A DNA stretch of 64,000 bases from positions 1,798,001-1,862,000 of the forward strand of contig CANLQO010000001.1 in assembly GCA_947493335.1 (NCBI GenBank). The letters run 5' to 3'. A model generated the notes under the pieces. It worked only from the letters and a program-made list of their open reading frames with translations, had not been told where the DNA came from and searched no databases. Below, piece by piece: positions 1 through 7,792 of this stretch (the stretch's first letter is position 1; each line of letters begins with the position of its first letter). The DNA comes from an uncultured Paracoccaceae bacterium (GTDB lineage Bacteria; Pseudomonadota; Alphaproteobacteria; Rhodobacterales; Rhodobacteraceae). The translations under genes were made by a program, and so were the position numbers.

Positions 1-432
1 CGCCAGCGTTGCCCGGGCGCCCGTGCGCCGCACCCGGTCCAAAAGCCCCGACAGCGGGATCGACTCTGACCGGACAAAATCGGATGACGCGGCATCCGGC
101 ACCAGAATATCCACAGGCAGCAAGTAATTCTCGCCTTCAATCTCAATCCCGTGGCCCGCGTAAAAGATAAACGCCGTATCCCCCGGCCCCAGATAGCCGG
201 TGAATTGTGATATCCGCAGATTGAAGTCGCGACGCGTGACATCCGTGGCCAGGATCACCTCGTAGCCGATGCTTTGCAGCTTCGCGGCCATCGCCTCGGC
301 ATCTGCCACCGCTTTGGCCAGTGGCTCCACCTCCTCATATGCGTTGTTCCCGATCAACAGCGCCACCTTGCGCTCGGCCCATGCAGGCACTGCCGCAAGA
401 CACAGCACAACAACCCAAAAAATCTTGATCAT
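1..432 (-). CDS. Caspase-family (peptidase C14-like) protein, C-terminus outside window
   Basis: The reverse strand is open from an ATG at 432 to the window edge, giving 144 codons without a stop. The product starts with a signal peptide (about residues 1-18, ending PAWA) and continues into a caspase/metacaspase fold. [11 protein letters not shown] is the usual first strand, [16 protein letters not shown] the first helix, and FIFYAGHG carries the catalytic histidine. The catalytic cysteine would lie beyond the window edge, so activity cannot be judged. Secreted caspase-like proteins of this build are common in Rhodobacterales; their substrates are mostly unknown. The gene is divergent from hisF. 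Confidence 0.85.
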   Translation of the reverse strand, partial: MIKIFWVVVLCLAAVPAWAERKVALLIGNNAYEEVEPLAKAVADAEAMAAKLQSIGYEVILATDVTRRDFNLRISQFTGYLGPGDTAFIFYAGHGIEIEGENYLLPVDILVPDAASSDFVRSESIPLSGLLDRVRRTGARATLA

Positions 433-541
433 AACCGTCCCGTTCCAATTCGTCCCCGCAGCTTACCCCGTTCCCCACCAATTGCACGCCCCGCGTCGAT
501 CACGATTGCCCTCTGCCCTCTTTCGCCCTATCACGCGCCCC

Positions 542-1303
542 ATGTTGAAAACGCGCATCATCCCCTGTCTCGACGTGGCCGAGGGCCGCGTGGTCAAGGG
601 CGTCAACTTTGTTGATCTGGTCGATGCGGGCGACCCGGTGGATGCCGCCATCGCCTATAACGCCGCCGGTGCGGATGAGCTGTGCTTCCTCGACATCATG
701 GCCACCGAGGAAAACCGCGGCACCATGTATGACCTCGCCACACGCACGGCAGAGCAATGCTTCATGCCACTGACCATCGGTGGTGGCGTGCGGACCCATC
801 ACGATGTACGCAACCTGCTTCTGGCGGGTGCCGACAAGGTCAGCTTCAACTCTGCTGCCGTTGCCAACCCCGATGTGGTGGCAGAGGCCGCCCTGCGCTT
901 TGGCAGCCAATGCATCGTGGTGGCCATCGATGCCAAGACGGTAGAGCCCGGCCGATGGGAGATCTTCACCCACGGCGGCCGCCGTCCCACCGGCATCGAT
1001 GCGGTGGAATTCGCCCAGACCGTCGTCGCCAAGGGCGCGGGGGAAATCCTGCTCACTTCGATGGACCGGGATGGCACGAAATCTGGCTTCAATCTGCCAC
1101 TGACCCGCGCGGTCAGCGATGCGGTTGACGTGCCGGTCATCGCCTCGGGCGGGGTTGGCACGCTCGATCACCTTGTTGAAGGTGTCACCGAAGGCGGCGC
1201 CTCTGCCGTGCTCGCCGCCTCGATCTTCCACTTCGGCACCTACACCATCGATCAGGCCAAATCTCATATGGCCGCCGCCGGAATCCCCGTGAGGATGACA
1301 TGA
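542..1303 (+). CDS. hisF: Imidazole glycerol phosphate synthase subunit HisF
   Basis: HisF is the cyclase subunit that, with HisH, turns PRFAR and ammonia into imidazole glycerol phosphate and AICAR in cytosolic histidine synthesis. The 253-aa protein begins [12 protein letters not shown], with catalytic Asp11 in CLDV. It carries the second catalytic Asp in VVAIDAK and the phosphate-binding repeats IGGGVRT and ASGGVGT of a (beta/alpha)8 barrel. The open frame runs further upstream, but the start at 542 matches the family length and N-terminus. The stop overlaps hisE by four bases (ATGA), so the two are translationally coupled. Confidence 0.97.
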   Translation: MLKTRIIPCLDVAEGRVVKGVNFVDLVDAGDPVDAAIAYNAAGADELCFLDIMATEENRGTMYDLATRTAEQCFMPLTIGGGVRTHHDVRNLLLAGADKVSFNSAAVANPDVVAEAALRFGSQCIVVAIDAKTVEPGRWEIFTHGGRRPTGIDAVEFAQTVVAKGAGEILLTSMDRDGTKSGFNLPLTRAVSDAVDVPVIASGGVGTLDHLVEGVTEGGASAVLAASIFHFGTYTIDQAKSHMAAAGIPVRMT

Positions 1304-1617
1304 CGCTGGATGACCTTGCCACCACGATCACCGCCCGCAAGGGTGCTGATCCTGCCTCGAGCTGGACGGCAAAGCTGCTTTCGCAGGGCCCCGAAAAATG
1401 CGCCGAAAAATTTGGGGAAGAGGCGATCGAGGCGATTATCGAAGCTGTCAAAGGCGACCGCGCGGCCCTCATATCCGAGGCCGCCGATGTCCTCTACCAC
1501 CTGCTAGTCATGCTCGCCGCCCGTGACGTCCCGCTTGATGATGTCCTGACGGAACTCGCCCGACGTCAGGGCACCTCTGGCATCGCGGAAAAAAGCGCCC
1601 GTCCTTCTTCCGAATAA
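1300..1617 (+). CDS. hisE: Phosphoribosyl-ATP diphosphatase HisE
   Basis: HisE removes pyrophosphate from phosphoribosyl-ATP, the second step of histidine synthesis. The 105-aa length is normal. The MazG-like all-alpha family signature is clear: [12 protein letters not shown] followed by [13 protein letters not shown] gives the acidic metal-binding helices. It follows hisF with an ATGA overlap. The last codons (Ser-Ser-Glu-stop) are part of a short sequence motif that recurs at other gene ends in this window. Confidence 0.96.
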   Translation: MTLDDLATTITARKGADPASSWTAKLLSQGPEKCAEKFGEEAIEAIIEAVKGDRAALISEAADVLYHLLVMLAARDVPLDDVLTELARRQGTSGIAEKSARPSSE

Positions 1618-1650
1618 AAATATGCCGGGGGTGTGGGGGCTGGCCCCCAC
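1604..1650 (+). repeat. Gene-3'-end repeat motif, copy 1 (hisE)
   Basis: CTTCTTCCGAATAAAAATA is followed by TGCC, then GGGGGTGTGGGGG and the hairpin GTGGGGG-CTGG-CCCCCAC. Closely similar sequence follows argD (54523-54577), the VOC gene (5884-5943) and the second DUF1194 gene (33759-33790). In every case it has the same orientation relative to the gene it follows. Here the hisE stop codon lies inside the motif. Function unknown; possibly a transcription or mRNA 3'-end element. Confidence 0.6.
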
Positions 1651-1673
1651 GCAGACCAATGCTTTTGGGCCTT

Positions 1674-2141
1674 TTACAGCCTCGATGAAACGATCCCGGT
1701 GTTGAACCCACCCATGCGCAGTTCTCCGAATAGCCGCTGATATTCGATCTTTGGGCAGCGGTTCTGGATCACATCCACACCACGGGCCTCGGCCATGGCT
1801 GCGACCTCAGCATGCGCCACCCCGATCTGCATCCAGATCGTCTGAAGCCCGGGCCACCGGTCCAGCGCCGCATCTACAATTCCGGGCACCGCTTCGGACT
1901 TTCGGAAAATGTCCACCATATCAATGTCATGCGGGATGCTTTTCAAGTCGCCATAGACCTCGGCCCCAAATAGGACCTGCCCCGCTAGCCCCGGGTTGAC
2001 CGGCGTCACGTCAAAACCCTTCAGGCGCAGATAGCGTGCAACGTAATAGCTTGGGCGCACAGGGTTGGCAGAAACGCCAACCACGGCCACGCGTTTGGTG
2101 CGTTTGAGAATACCGCGCAGATGATCGTCAGAATAAATCAT
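1674..2141 (-). CDS. CoA-binding protein (YccU-type Rossmann fold)
   Basis: A 155-aa soluble protein of the CoA_binding_2 family. RVAVVGVSANPVRPSYYVA is the nucleotide-binding glycine loop, and VTPVNPGLAGQVLFG and VDIFRKSEAV are the conserved following segments. The family binds CoA, but no reaction is established for stand-alone members. The frame opens at a GTG at 2156, but that codon abuts a terminator-like hairpin. The ATG at 2141 gives the usual N-terminus (MIYSDDHLRGIL), so I chose it. Confidence 0.88.
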   Translation of the reverse strand: MIYSDDHLRGILKRTKRVAVVGVSANPVRPSYYVARYLRLKGFDVTPVNPGLAGQVLFGAEVYGDLKSIPHDIDMVDIFRKSEAVPGIVDAALDRWPGLQTIWMQIGVAHAEVAAMAEARGVDVIQNRCPKIEYQRLFGELRMGGFNTGIVSSRL

Positions 2142-2156
2142 GGCCTCATTGGTCAC

Positions 2157-2183
2157 AAAAAAGCGCCCGGATCAACCGGGCGC
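2157..2183 (-). terminator. Rho-independent terminator of the YHS gene
   Basis: On the reverse strand a perfect GCGCCCGG-TTGAT-CCGGGCGC hairpin (2163-2183) is followed by six T residues. It lies downstream of the reverse-strand YHS gene and just before the start of the CoA-binding gene, so it should separate the two units. Confidence 0.8.
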
Positions 2184-2291
2184 AGTTCATGGAACGAGGG
2201 ACAGTCTTACGGGCAGTTGTTCCGGGGGACTGCCCTGTGACTGAGATGGGGGTTACGGGGCTGCAAACCACCCCCTCGCACTGCTTTGTGA

Positions 2292-2741
2292 TTACGCGGT
2301 GAGGATGTCAGGCCAGTGGCCATTGGCCTTTTCGATGTTGCCCGGAATGTCCTGTGACCAGATTGTCCGGACGTTCACCGAATAGTTGAGATAGAGCTTG
2401 TCATCCACAATGGTCCAGGCCTCCGGCACAGAAGTGGCGATTGCGCCTTTTGACATCGCAAACGCGCAGTAACCGCCATATTGCGGCGCATAAGCCTCCG
2501 GATTCGCTTCGAAAAGTGCCATGTTCTCGGCACTGGCAAATTGCCAGGTTGCGCCTTTCCACATCAGGCTATGGGCGGCATCGCCCATGGTCGGCGCGCC
2601 TGCGGTGAAAAAGGCGACGGGATCTGCACCACGTATTGCCAGGCCACCTTCGGCAAAGACATCAGGGGTGGCGGCAAATGCCGGGCGGGCCAGTAACGGG
2701 GTTGCGGCCAAAAGGCCAAGCAGGGATCGACGGGTCAGCAT
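2292..2741 (-). CDS. Exported YHS-domain protein
   Basis: A 149-aa protein with an N-terminal export signal, MLTRRSLLGLLAATPLLARPAFA (two adjacent arginines, Tat-like but not a full Tat motif). The mature part matches the YHS family: GLAIRGADPVAFF, then WQFASAENMALFEANPEAYAPQYGGYCAFA. YHS domains are linked to metal binding in several families, but exported stand-alone members have no proven role. AAGGA lies just upstream of the ATG at 2741, which favours this start over an upstream in-frame ATG at 2783. Confidence 0.86.
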   Translation of the reverse strand: MLTRRSLLGLLAATPLLARPAFAATPDVFAEGGLAIRGADPVAFFTAGAPTMGDAAHSLMWKGATWQFASAENMALFEANPEAYAPQYGGYCAFAMSKGAIATSVPEAWTIVDDKLYLNYSVNVRTIWSQDIPGNIEKANGHWPDILTA

Positions 2742-2840
2742 AGCGGGTCCTTCATATTGCGGATCTGCCGCTAAAATGCGCAAGCCCGTTCAGAAATGCA
2801 CCCCCGCTCGCCAAGGCGTGAAGCCGCGCAAGGAAATGTT

Positions 2841-3152
2841 TCAATCAAAAATATCTTCCAAAGCGTCCCAGATCTCTTCAAAGGCCTTGCGCCCTAAGCT
2901 TTTGCGTTTCTTCTTCTTTTTCTTGCCCCACCCGGATGGTTTGACCCCATGTGCGGGGTCAATACGGGGTGCCGGGCGGGCGGGCGTCGTCGCAGACGCG
3001 GTCGCCCCGCGCGGCGCATTTGGTAACATTTTCAACCTGTGCAGCGGTGCACCGCAGCTGGAACAGGCCAGTTCGTGCCGAGATTTTCCCTTCAAGACCA
3101 GCGCGGCCTTGGTGCCACAGTAACAGCAGGTCGCAACTTTCACCGCACCCAT
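2841..3152 (-). CDS. Small zinc-ribbon protein with basic tail
   Basis: A 103-aa protein. Two CxxC knuckles near the N-terminus (CCYC at about residue 8-11, CSSC at about 29-32) form a likely zinc ribbon. A Pro/Ala-rich stretch follows, then a run of about seven lysines (GKKKKKKRK) and an acidic amphipathic C-terminus ending ALEDIFD. A longer open frame exists, but it would run into rlmB; the ATG at 3152 fits. It lies 10 bp downstream of rlmB on the same strand, so cotranscription is likely and a nucleic-acid-binding role is possible but unproven. Confidence 0.75.
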   Translation of the reverse strand: MGAVKVATCCYCGTKAALVLKGKSRHELACSSCGAPLHRLKMLPNAPRGATASATTPARPAPRIDPAHGVKPSGWGKKKKKKRKSLGRKAFEEIWDALEDIFD

Positions 3153-3162
3153 GACGTCTCCT

Positions 3163-3939
3163 TTATGCTTTGGAGGCATATAGGGCGACGGCAGCCGCAT
3201 TCGAGACATTAAGAGATCCAAACCCGCCACTGGCATCGATCCGCACCAAAGCATCACAGGTCGCCAGTGTCTTTTCGCGCAATCCCGGCCCTTCGGCCCC
3301 CAGCACCAGCGCCACGGCACGATCCTGCTTGCCTGCCAAGGCCTGCTCAATCGTTTGTTCTGCGGTGCCATCCAGCCCCAGCACCAGATATCCCATCTGT
3401 TGCAGTTCACTCATCGCATCTGCCAGATTGCGCACCCTGACATATGGCTGCCGCTCCAATGCACCACTCGCCGTTTTGGCCAGTGCACCCGTCTCTGGCG
3501 CTGAATGCCGCTGCACCGCCACCACGGCGCGTGCGCCAAACACTTCCGCCGAACGCAGGATCGCGCCAACATTGTGCGGGTCCGTCACCCGGTCCAGCAG
3601 CACCATGCGCGGCGGCATCGGCCCCTCGCCCAGCGCGATCTCCTGCAGGCTGCCCCAGTTGAGCGGTTTGACCTCCAGCGCCGCCCCCTGATGCACCGAT
3701 TGGGAATCGATCGGGGCGGCAAACTTGCGCGGATCAGATATCTCCGGCTCAATCCCCGCCGCGGAGACAGCATCGCTGAGCTTATCCAGCGCATTCCGCG
3801 TCACCACCAACCGCAGCTTTTCGCGCGCCGGGTTTTGCAAGGCATCGCGCACCGCATGCAGCCCGAATAGCCAGACCGTCTCGGCCGCAGCGGCCCGTTT
3901 CGCCTGTTCTTTCGCGATCACCCACTTTGGTTTTTGCAT
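3163..3939 (-). CDS. rlmB: 23S rRNA (guanosine-2'-O-)-methyltransferase RlmB-like
   Basis: A SpoU/TrmH-family methyltransferase of 258 aa. An N-terminal substrate-binding domain (VWLFGLHAVRDAL, about residues 19-80) precedes the knotted SPOUT domain. Motif 1 is DRVTDPHNVGAILRSAEVFGA, motif 2 ALVLGAEGPGLR, and motif 3 the C-terminal IDASGGFGSLNVSNAAAVALY. This set fits RlmB, which methylates G2251 of 23S rRNA. The start at 3939 (MQKPKWVIAKEQAKR) was preferred over the upstream ATG at 4014 because it gives the family length. It is divergent from tRNA-Tyr. Confidence 0.9.
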   Translation of the reverse strand: MQKPKWVIAKEQAKRAAAAETVWLFGLHAVRDALQNPAREKLRLVVTRNALDKLSDAVSAAGIEPEISDPRKFAAPIDSQSVHQGAALEVKPLNWGSLQEIALGEGPMPPRMVLLDRVTDPHNVGAILRSAEVFGARAVVAVQRHSAPETGALAKTASGALERQPYVRVRNLADAMSELQQMGYLVLGLDGTAEQTIEQALAGKQDRAVALVLGAEGPGLREKTLATCDALVRIDASGGFGSLNVSNAAAVALYASKA

Positions 3940-4061
3940 GCTTATCCCCGGCCAACTCAGGCCCTGCCGATACCTGACAAACGCGCCACTGTGAAGGCAC
4001 GTCGCCTGCGCCACTTTTCGTCTTGACGGCCCTAGGGGCCAAGGCTATCCACCCCGCCAGT

Positions 4062-4145
4062 GGGCGACAGGCCGCAAGGTGTGGCAGGGGACTGTAACTC
4101 CCTCGCGGAGACGCACGCCTGGTTCGATTCCAGGGTCGCCCACCA
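4062..4145 (+). tRNA. tRNA-Tyr (GTA)
   Basis: An 84-base class II tRNA. The acceptor strands GGGCGAC (4062-4068) and GTCGCCC (4135-4141) pair, followed by A and an encoded CCA. The anticodon loop CTGTAAC has GTA at 4094-4096, and the T arm contains GGTTCGATTCC. A long variable arm is present, as expected for bacterial tRNA-Tyr. Confidence 0.97.
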
Positions 4146-4174
4146 CTTTACCAACACCCGTTTCCGCGCCTTGG

Positions 4175-4681
4175 TCAGGGCATCTGGATCGCCGTTCGTT
4201 CGTAGCTGTTCGACATCACCGAACCGTCGTCGAGGGTCAGTTGAACAGTCACGCTTTCAACACTGTTTTCCGGCAGCGCAATATAAGGCAAGAAATTCTC
4301 AATGTCGGTCAAGGCATTGGGGCTGTTGGTATTTTCATGACAGGGTTCGAGCGGAAGCACTGTGTCAGGGGCCGCGCCATTGATGCCATAGCTGATGTCC
4401 CACAGCCCGCAACGCCAGGCCAGAAGCTGGGTGAAATAGACAAGGTCCTGTCCCTCGTAATTGCGGACGGCGACCCAGCTTCCCATGGTGGCCGTCAGGA
4501 TCGGTTTGACCTCGGTCGCGGTGGTGAATTGGCCGGTGGGGGTCTGATCTTCGGGTGTGCGATCCGTGACCGCGTCACCGGAGCCTTCAGCGACTTCCGC
4601 CATCTCATTGATTTGTGGCGCTTTTTCGGGCGTGATTCCTAGGGCTGTGCCGATCAGGTAGGGCAGAAATATCTCAAACAT
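4175..4681 (-). CDS. Conserved hypothetical protein with N-terminal membrane anchor
   Basis: A 168-aa protein that I do not recognise functionally. A short hydrophobic N-terminus (MFEIFLPYLIGTALGI) could be a membrane anchor or uncleaved signal. An acidic linker follows, then a domain with two cysteines (in WRCGLWDI and LEPCHEN) and a predicted beta-rich end (VTVQLTLDDGSVMSNSYERT). GAGG six bases before the ATG at 4681 favours it over the ATG at 4693. It is divergent from the glycosyltransferase-like gene. Confidence 0.6.
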   Translation of the reverse strand: MFEIFLPYLIGTALGITPEKAPQINEMAEVAEGSGDAVTDRTPEDQTPTGQFTTATEVKPILTATMGSWVAVRNYEGQDLVYFTQLLAWRCGLWDISYGINGAAPDTVLPLEPCHENTNSPNALTDIENFLPYIALPENSVESVTVQLTLDDGSVMSNSYERTAIQMP

Positions 4682-4760
4682 CAATCGCCTCATTTTCCAA
4701 ACTAGTGCCGCGCCTGATTGCACCCTATAGTGTGAAAAAAATCAAGGCGGGCAGTGTGTG

Positions 4761-5762
4761 ATGGCAAAGAAAAGCAAGCCACACCAAAGGTTTAACATCA
4801 TGATCGTCGGTCAGGGCGGCAGGCTTCAATATGAGGCACTGTTGTTTGTGGCCAGTCTGCGGGCGATGTCGCCGAAGTTTGATGGCCGGATGATCATTGC
4901 GGAGCCACAACAGACAAACCGCTGGAGCAAGGACCCGACAATGCCGGGCGATATCAAAGCGGTATTGGCCGATCTTGGGGCAGAAGTCATCCCCTTCGAG
5001 AACCAGCACTTTGGCGAAAACTACCCCTACGGCAACAAGATCGAAGGGTTGCAAACGCTTCCCGCAGGCGAGCCTTTTTTCTTTTTTGACACCGACACGC
5101 TGATCACCGGCGAGTTGATGGACATGAAGGTTAATTTTGATCGGCCCGCTGCGTCGATGAAGCGCGAGGGAACATGGCCGGTGGAAGAGCTTTACTGGCC
5201 GGGCTACACCGCGATCTGGAAATCGCTTTACGACAAGTTCGGGCTGGATTTCGAAAGCACGCTCGACCTGAGCCAGCCGGATGAATATTGGCAGCGATAT
5301 CTGTACTTTAACGCGGGATGGTTCATGGGGAATGATCCCAAAGCCTTTGGCGAGACCTTCCTTGAATATGCGCTGGCCGTCCGCGATGACCGGCCAGAGG
5401 AACTGGTGATTCAGCCGCTTGACCCCTGGCTGGATCAGGTGGTTTTGCCGCTGGTGATCCACAAATTGGGCGGCGGACGGCCCGATGAAACCCTTAACGG
5501 GCTGGATGGCGCGTTAACCTGTCACTACCGGATGTTGCCGCTGTTTTATGCCCGCGAGAGCGACCAAGCGGTCAAGGTGATGGAAGAGGTGACAGCACCC
5601 AATAAGCTCAAGAAATGGTTGAAGAATTACGAGCCCTTCAAGCGGATGATCTTTCAGGGGCGCGGGCGCAAAGTGCGCGAGCTTTTTGATCAGAATGATC
5701 TGCCGCGACCCGAGAAAAAGCTGCGCAACAAGATCAAGTCCGCGGGATTCTGGATGCGGTAA
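4761..5762 (+). CDS. Glycosyltransferase-like protein (GT-A fold, DxD motif)
   Basis: A 333-aa cytosolic protein without signal or membrane segment. An N-terminal Rossmann-like region (FNIMIVGQGGRLQYEALLF) leads to a DxD motif in FFFFDTDTL at about residue 114, the usual metal/nucleotide-sugar site of GT-A glycosyltransferases. Later LYFNAGWFMG and the aromatic-rich HYRMLPLFY resemble acceptor-side segments. The C-terminus is strongly basic. Donor and acceptor cannot be told, and no polysaccharide cluster surrounds it. GTG at 4758 is an alternative start directly before the ATG. Confidence 0.6.
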   Translation: MAKKSKPHQRFNIMIVGQGGRLQYEALLFVASLRAMSPKFDGRMIIAEPQQTNRWSKDPTMPGDIKAVLADLGAEVIPFENQHFGENYPYGNKIEGLQTLPAGEPFFFFDTDTLITGELMDMKVNFDRPAASMKREGTWPVEELYWPGYTAIWKSLYDKFGLDFESTLDLSQPDEYWQRYLYFNAGWFMGNDPKAFGETFLEYALAVRDDRPEELVIQPLDPWLDQVVLPLVIHKLGGGRPDETLNGLDGALTCHYRMLPLFYARESDQAVKVMEEVTAPNKLKKWLKNYEPFKRMIFQGRGRKVRELFDQNDLPRPEKKLRNKIKSAGFWMR

Positions 5763-5780
5763 ATCCGTCACATGCACAAG

Positions 5781-5804
5781 CGATGCACATTCCATACACA
5801 TTGC
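5781..5804 (+). repeat. TGCACA/TACACA intergenic motif, copy 1
   Basis: CGATGCACA-TT-CCATACACA-TT-GC lies 18 bases after the glycosyltransferase-like gene. A near-identical copy occurs at 25966-25989 after cspA, with AA in place of each TT. In both places GTTAACC- or CTTAACC-like sequence follows within about 30 bases. Function unknown. Confidence 0.5.
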
Positions 5805-5883
5805 GTGATGATGAAAGTCTGAACGGGCGTTAACCGTACGGCGGGCCAAGACCTGACCGCAGCGCGGGCGGGAACCGGGACAA

Positions 5884-5943
5884 TGGGGGCCAGCCCCCGT
5901 CAGCAAAGCTGACCCCCCCGAAGTATTTTTGACCAGAAGAAGC
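5884..5943 (-). repeat. Gene-3'-end repeat motif, copy 2 (VOC gene)
   Basis: On the reverse strand CTTCTTCTGGTCAAAAATA, then a G-rich run, the dyad GTCAGC-TTT-GCTGAC and GGGGG-CTGG-CCCCC, start six bases after the VOC stop codon. The order and orientation match the copies after hisE and argD. Confidence 0.55.
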
Positions 5944-5948
5944 GCGGA

Positions 5949-6362
5949 TCAGGCCGCGAAGATGCCGGAGGTCGCAGCGAAGCCCTTGACCTCAATCGGA
6001 TTGCCGGAGGGGTCGCGGAAGAACATGGTCCATTGTTCGCCCGCCTCGCCCTTGAACCGGACAGAGGGTGCGATGATGAAATCGGTCTGGCGCTCTTCCA
6101 GCCGGCCGGCCAAAGCAGTCCAATCATCCAGCGGCAGCACCACGCCAAAGTGCGGCATCGGCACCAGATGATCGCCAACCTTGCCGGTTGCGGCATTGGC
6201 GAAGGGTTCGCCCAGATGCAGCGACAGTTGGTGCCCGAAAAAATCGAAATCGACCCAGGTATCGGTTGAGCGGCCTTCGACGGCGCCCAAGGCACCGGAA
6301 TAGAATTCCCGCGCCTCATCCAGATCGCGAACATGAAAGGCAAGATGGAAGGGAACGGGCAT
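5949..6362 (-). CDS. VOC-family (glyoxalase/dioxygenase fold) protein
   Basis: A 137-aa single-unit vicinal oxygen chelate protein. The start MPVPFHLAFHVRDLDEAREFY has the first metal ligand His, HQLSLHLGE the next acidic/His segment, and MPHFGVVL another His. WTMFFRDPSGNPIEVKGF is the canonical C-terminal strand with the final Glu. The fold is clear, but the substrate (thiol adduct, antibiotic or aromatic) cannot be assigned. It is divergent from metY with an 86-bp gap. Confidence 0.85.
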   Translation of the reverse strand: MPVPFHLAFHVRDLDEAREFYSGALGAVEGRSTDTWVDFDFFGHQLSLHLGEPFANAATGKVGDHLVPMPHFGVVLPLDDWTALAGRLEERQTDFIIAPSVRFKGEAGEQWTMFFRDPSGNPIEVKGFAATSGIFAA

Positions 6363-6378
6363 GATCTGTCCTTTTCGT

Positions 6379-6437
6379 GCAAGGGCCGTTGAGCAGGCTT
6401 TGGTTTCCGCCTACACCTTGCGGCAACAGATTTCAAA
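6379..6437 (+). promoter_or_regulatory. Possible structured leader of metY
   Basis: Between the VOC and metY starts, GCAAGG (6379-6384) can pair with CCTTGC (6416-6421) around an inner AGGC/GCCT pairing. AAAGGGAG, the metY ribosome binding site, follows a little downstream. S-adenosylmethionine riboswitches do precede methionine genes in alphaproteobacteria, but I do not see a match to a known class. Confidence 0.2.
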
Positions 6438-6448
6438 GGGAGTGAGAC

Positions 6449-7741
6449 ATGACGGACGGACCATCCTACGGCTTTGACACGCTGCAGATTCATGCAGGCG
6501 CGCGGCCAGATCCGGCAACGGGCGCACGGCAGGTGCCGATTTACCAAAGCACGGCCTATGTGTTCCGCGATGCGGACCACGCGGCGGCGCTGTTTAATCT
6601 GCAGGAAGTTGGATACATCTACAGCCGCCTGACCAACCCCACCATTGCCGCGCTGCAAGAGCGGATCGCGACGTTGGAAGGTGGCGTTGGTGCGGTCTGC
6701 TGTTCATCGGGTCACGCGGCACAGATCATGGCGCTGTTCCCGCTGATGGGTCCGGGCAAGAACGTGGTCGCCTCGACCCGGCTATACGGCGGCACGGTCA
6801 CGCAGTTCAGCCAGACGATCAAGCGGTTCGGCTGGTCGGCGAAATTCGTGGACTTTGACGACGTCGAGGCGGTGAAGGCCGCGATTGATGACGACACCCG
6901 CGCAGTGTTCGGAGAGGCGATCGCCAACCCGGGCGGCTATATCATGGATGTACGCGCAATCGCCGACGTCGCTGATGCGGCGGGCATCCCGCTGATTATC
7001 GACAATACCAGTGCGACGCCCTACCTGTGCCGCCCGATTGAGCTGGGGGCCACGCTGGTGGTGCATTCGACCACCAAGTATCTGACCGGCAACGGCACGG
7101 TGACTGGTGGCTGCGTGGTGGATTCGGGCAAATTTGACTGGGCCGCGAACGACAAGTTCCCCAGCATGTCGCAGCCGGAGCCCGCCTATCACGGGCTGAA
7201 ATTCGCCGAGACCTTTGGCCCGCTGGCCTTTACCTTCCACGGCATTGCCATTGGTCTGCGTGATCTGGGCATGACGATGAATCCGCAGGCAGCGCATTAC
7301 ACGCTGATGGGGATTGAGACGCTGAGCCTGCGCATGGAGCGGCATGTCGAGAACGCAGAGAAGGTCGCAGCCTGGCTGGAGGCCGATGATCGCGTGACCC
7401 ATGTGACCTATGCCGGTTTGAAGAGCAGCCCCTATTTCAAACGGATCAAGGATGTTTGCCCGAAGGGTGCGGGTGCGCTGTTCACCTTTGGCGTAAAGGG
7501 TGGCTATGACGCCTGCATCAAGCTGATCGACAGTCTGGAAATCTTCAGCCACGTGGCGAACCTGGGCGATACGCGGTCGCTGATTATCCATTCGGCCAGC
7601 ACCACCCACCGGCAGCTGACCGAGGACCAGCAACGTGCAGCGGGGGCCGCCCCCGAGGTTGTGCGGGTCAGCATCGGGATCGAGGATGCCGATGATCTGA
7701 TTGCCGATCTGGATCAGGCACTGAGCAAGGCCACTTCGTAA
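6449..7741 (+). CDS. metY: O-acetylhomoserine sulfhydrylase (Cys/Met metabolism PLP enzyme)
   Basis: A 430-aa PLP enzyme of the Cys/Met-metabolism family that makes homocysteine from O-acetylhomoserine and sulfide. The N-terminus GFDTLQIHAG and QSTAYVFRDADHAAALFNL is typical of MetY. The cofactor phosphate site is CCSSGHAAQ, and the Schiff-base lysine sits in HSTTKYLTGNG. The C-terminal LIIHSASTTHRQL and VRVSIGIEDADDLIADL complete the signature. AAAGGGAG is a good ribosome binding site 6-8 bases before the ATG. Confidence 0.94.
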   Translation: MTDGPSYGFDTLQIHAGARPDPATGARQVPIYQSTAYVFRDADHAAALFNLQEVGYIYSRLTNPTIAALQERIATLEGGVGAVCCSSGHAAQIMALFPLMGPGKNVVASTRLYGGTVTQFSQTIKRFGWSAKFVDFDDVEAVKAAIDDDTRAVFGEAIANPGGYIMDVRAIADVADAAGIPLIIDNTSATPYLCRPIELGATLVVHSTTKYLTGNGTVTGGCVVDSGKFDWAANDKFPSMSQPEPAYHGLKFAETFGPLAFTFHGIAIGLRDLGMTMNPQAAHYTLMGIETLSLRMERHVENAEKVAAWLEADDRVTHVTYAGLKSSPYFKRIKDVCPKGAGALFTFGVKGGYDACIKLIDSLEIFSHVANLGDTRSLIIHSASTTHRQLTEDQQRAAGAAPEVVRVSIGIEDADDLIADLDQALSKATS

Positions 7742-7766
7742 CGGCACCGGTCGGGCGCCGGGGCAT

Positions 7767-7784
7767 GGCGGGGTGATCCCCGCC
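7767..7784. terminator. Hairpin between convergent metY and SIMPL gene
   Basis: GGCGGGG-TGAT-CCCCGCC is a perfect 7-bp GC stem in the 51-bp gap between two convergent genes. There is no clear T-run on either side, so it may be a weak bidirectional terminator or an mRNA-end hairpin. Confidence 0.4.
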
Positions 7785-7792
7785 CAACCCGT

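Noticed and set aside
500-1267. Long reverse-strand frame opposite hisF
   Set aside because: Antisense shadow of hisF, common in high-GC genomes; no motif or ribosome binding site.
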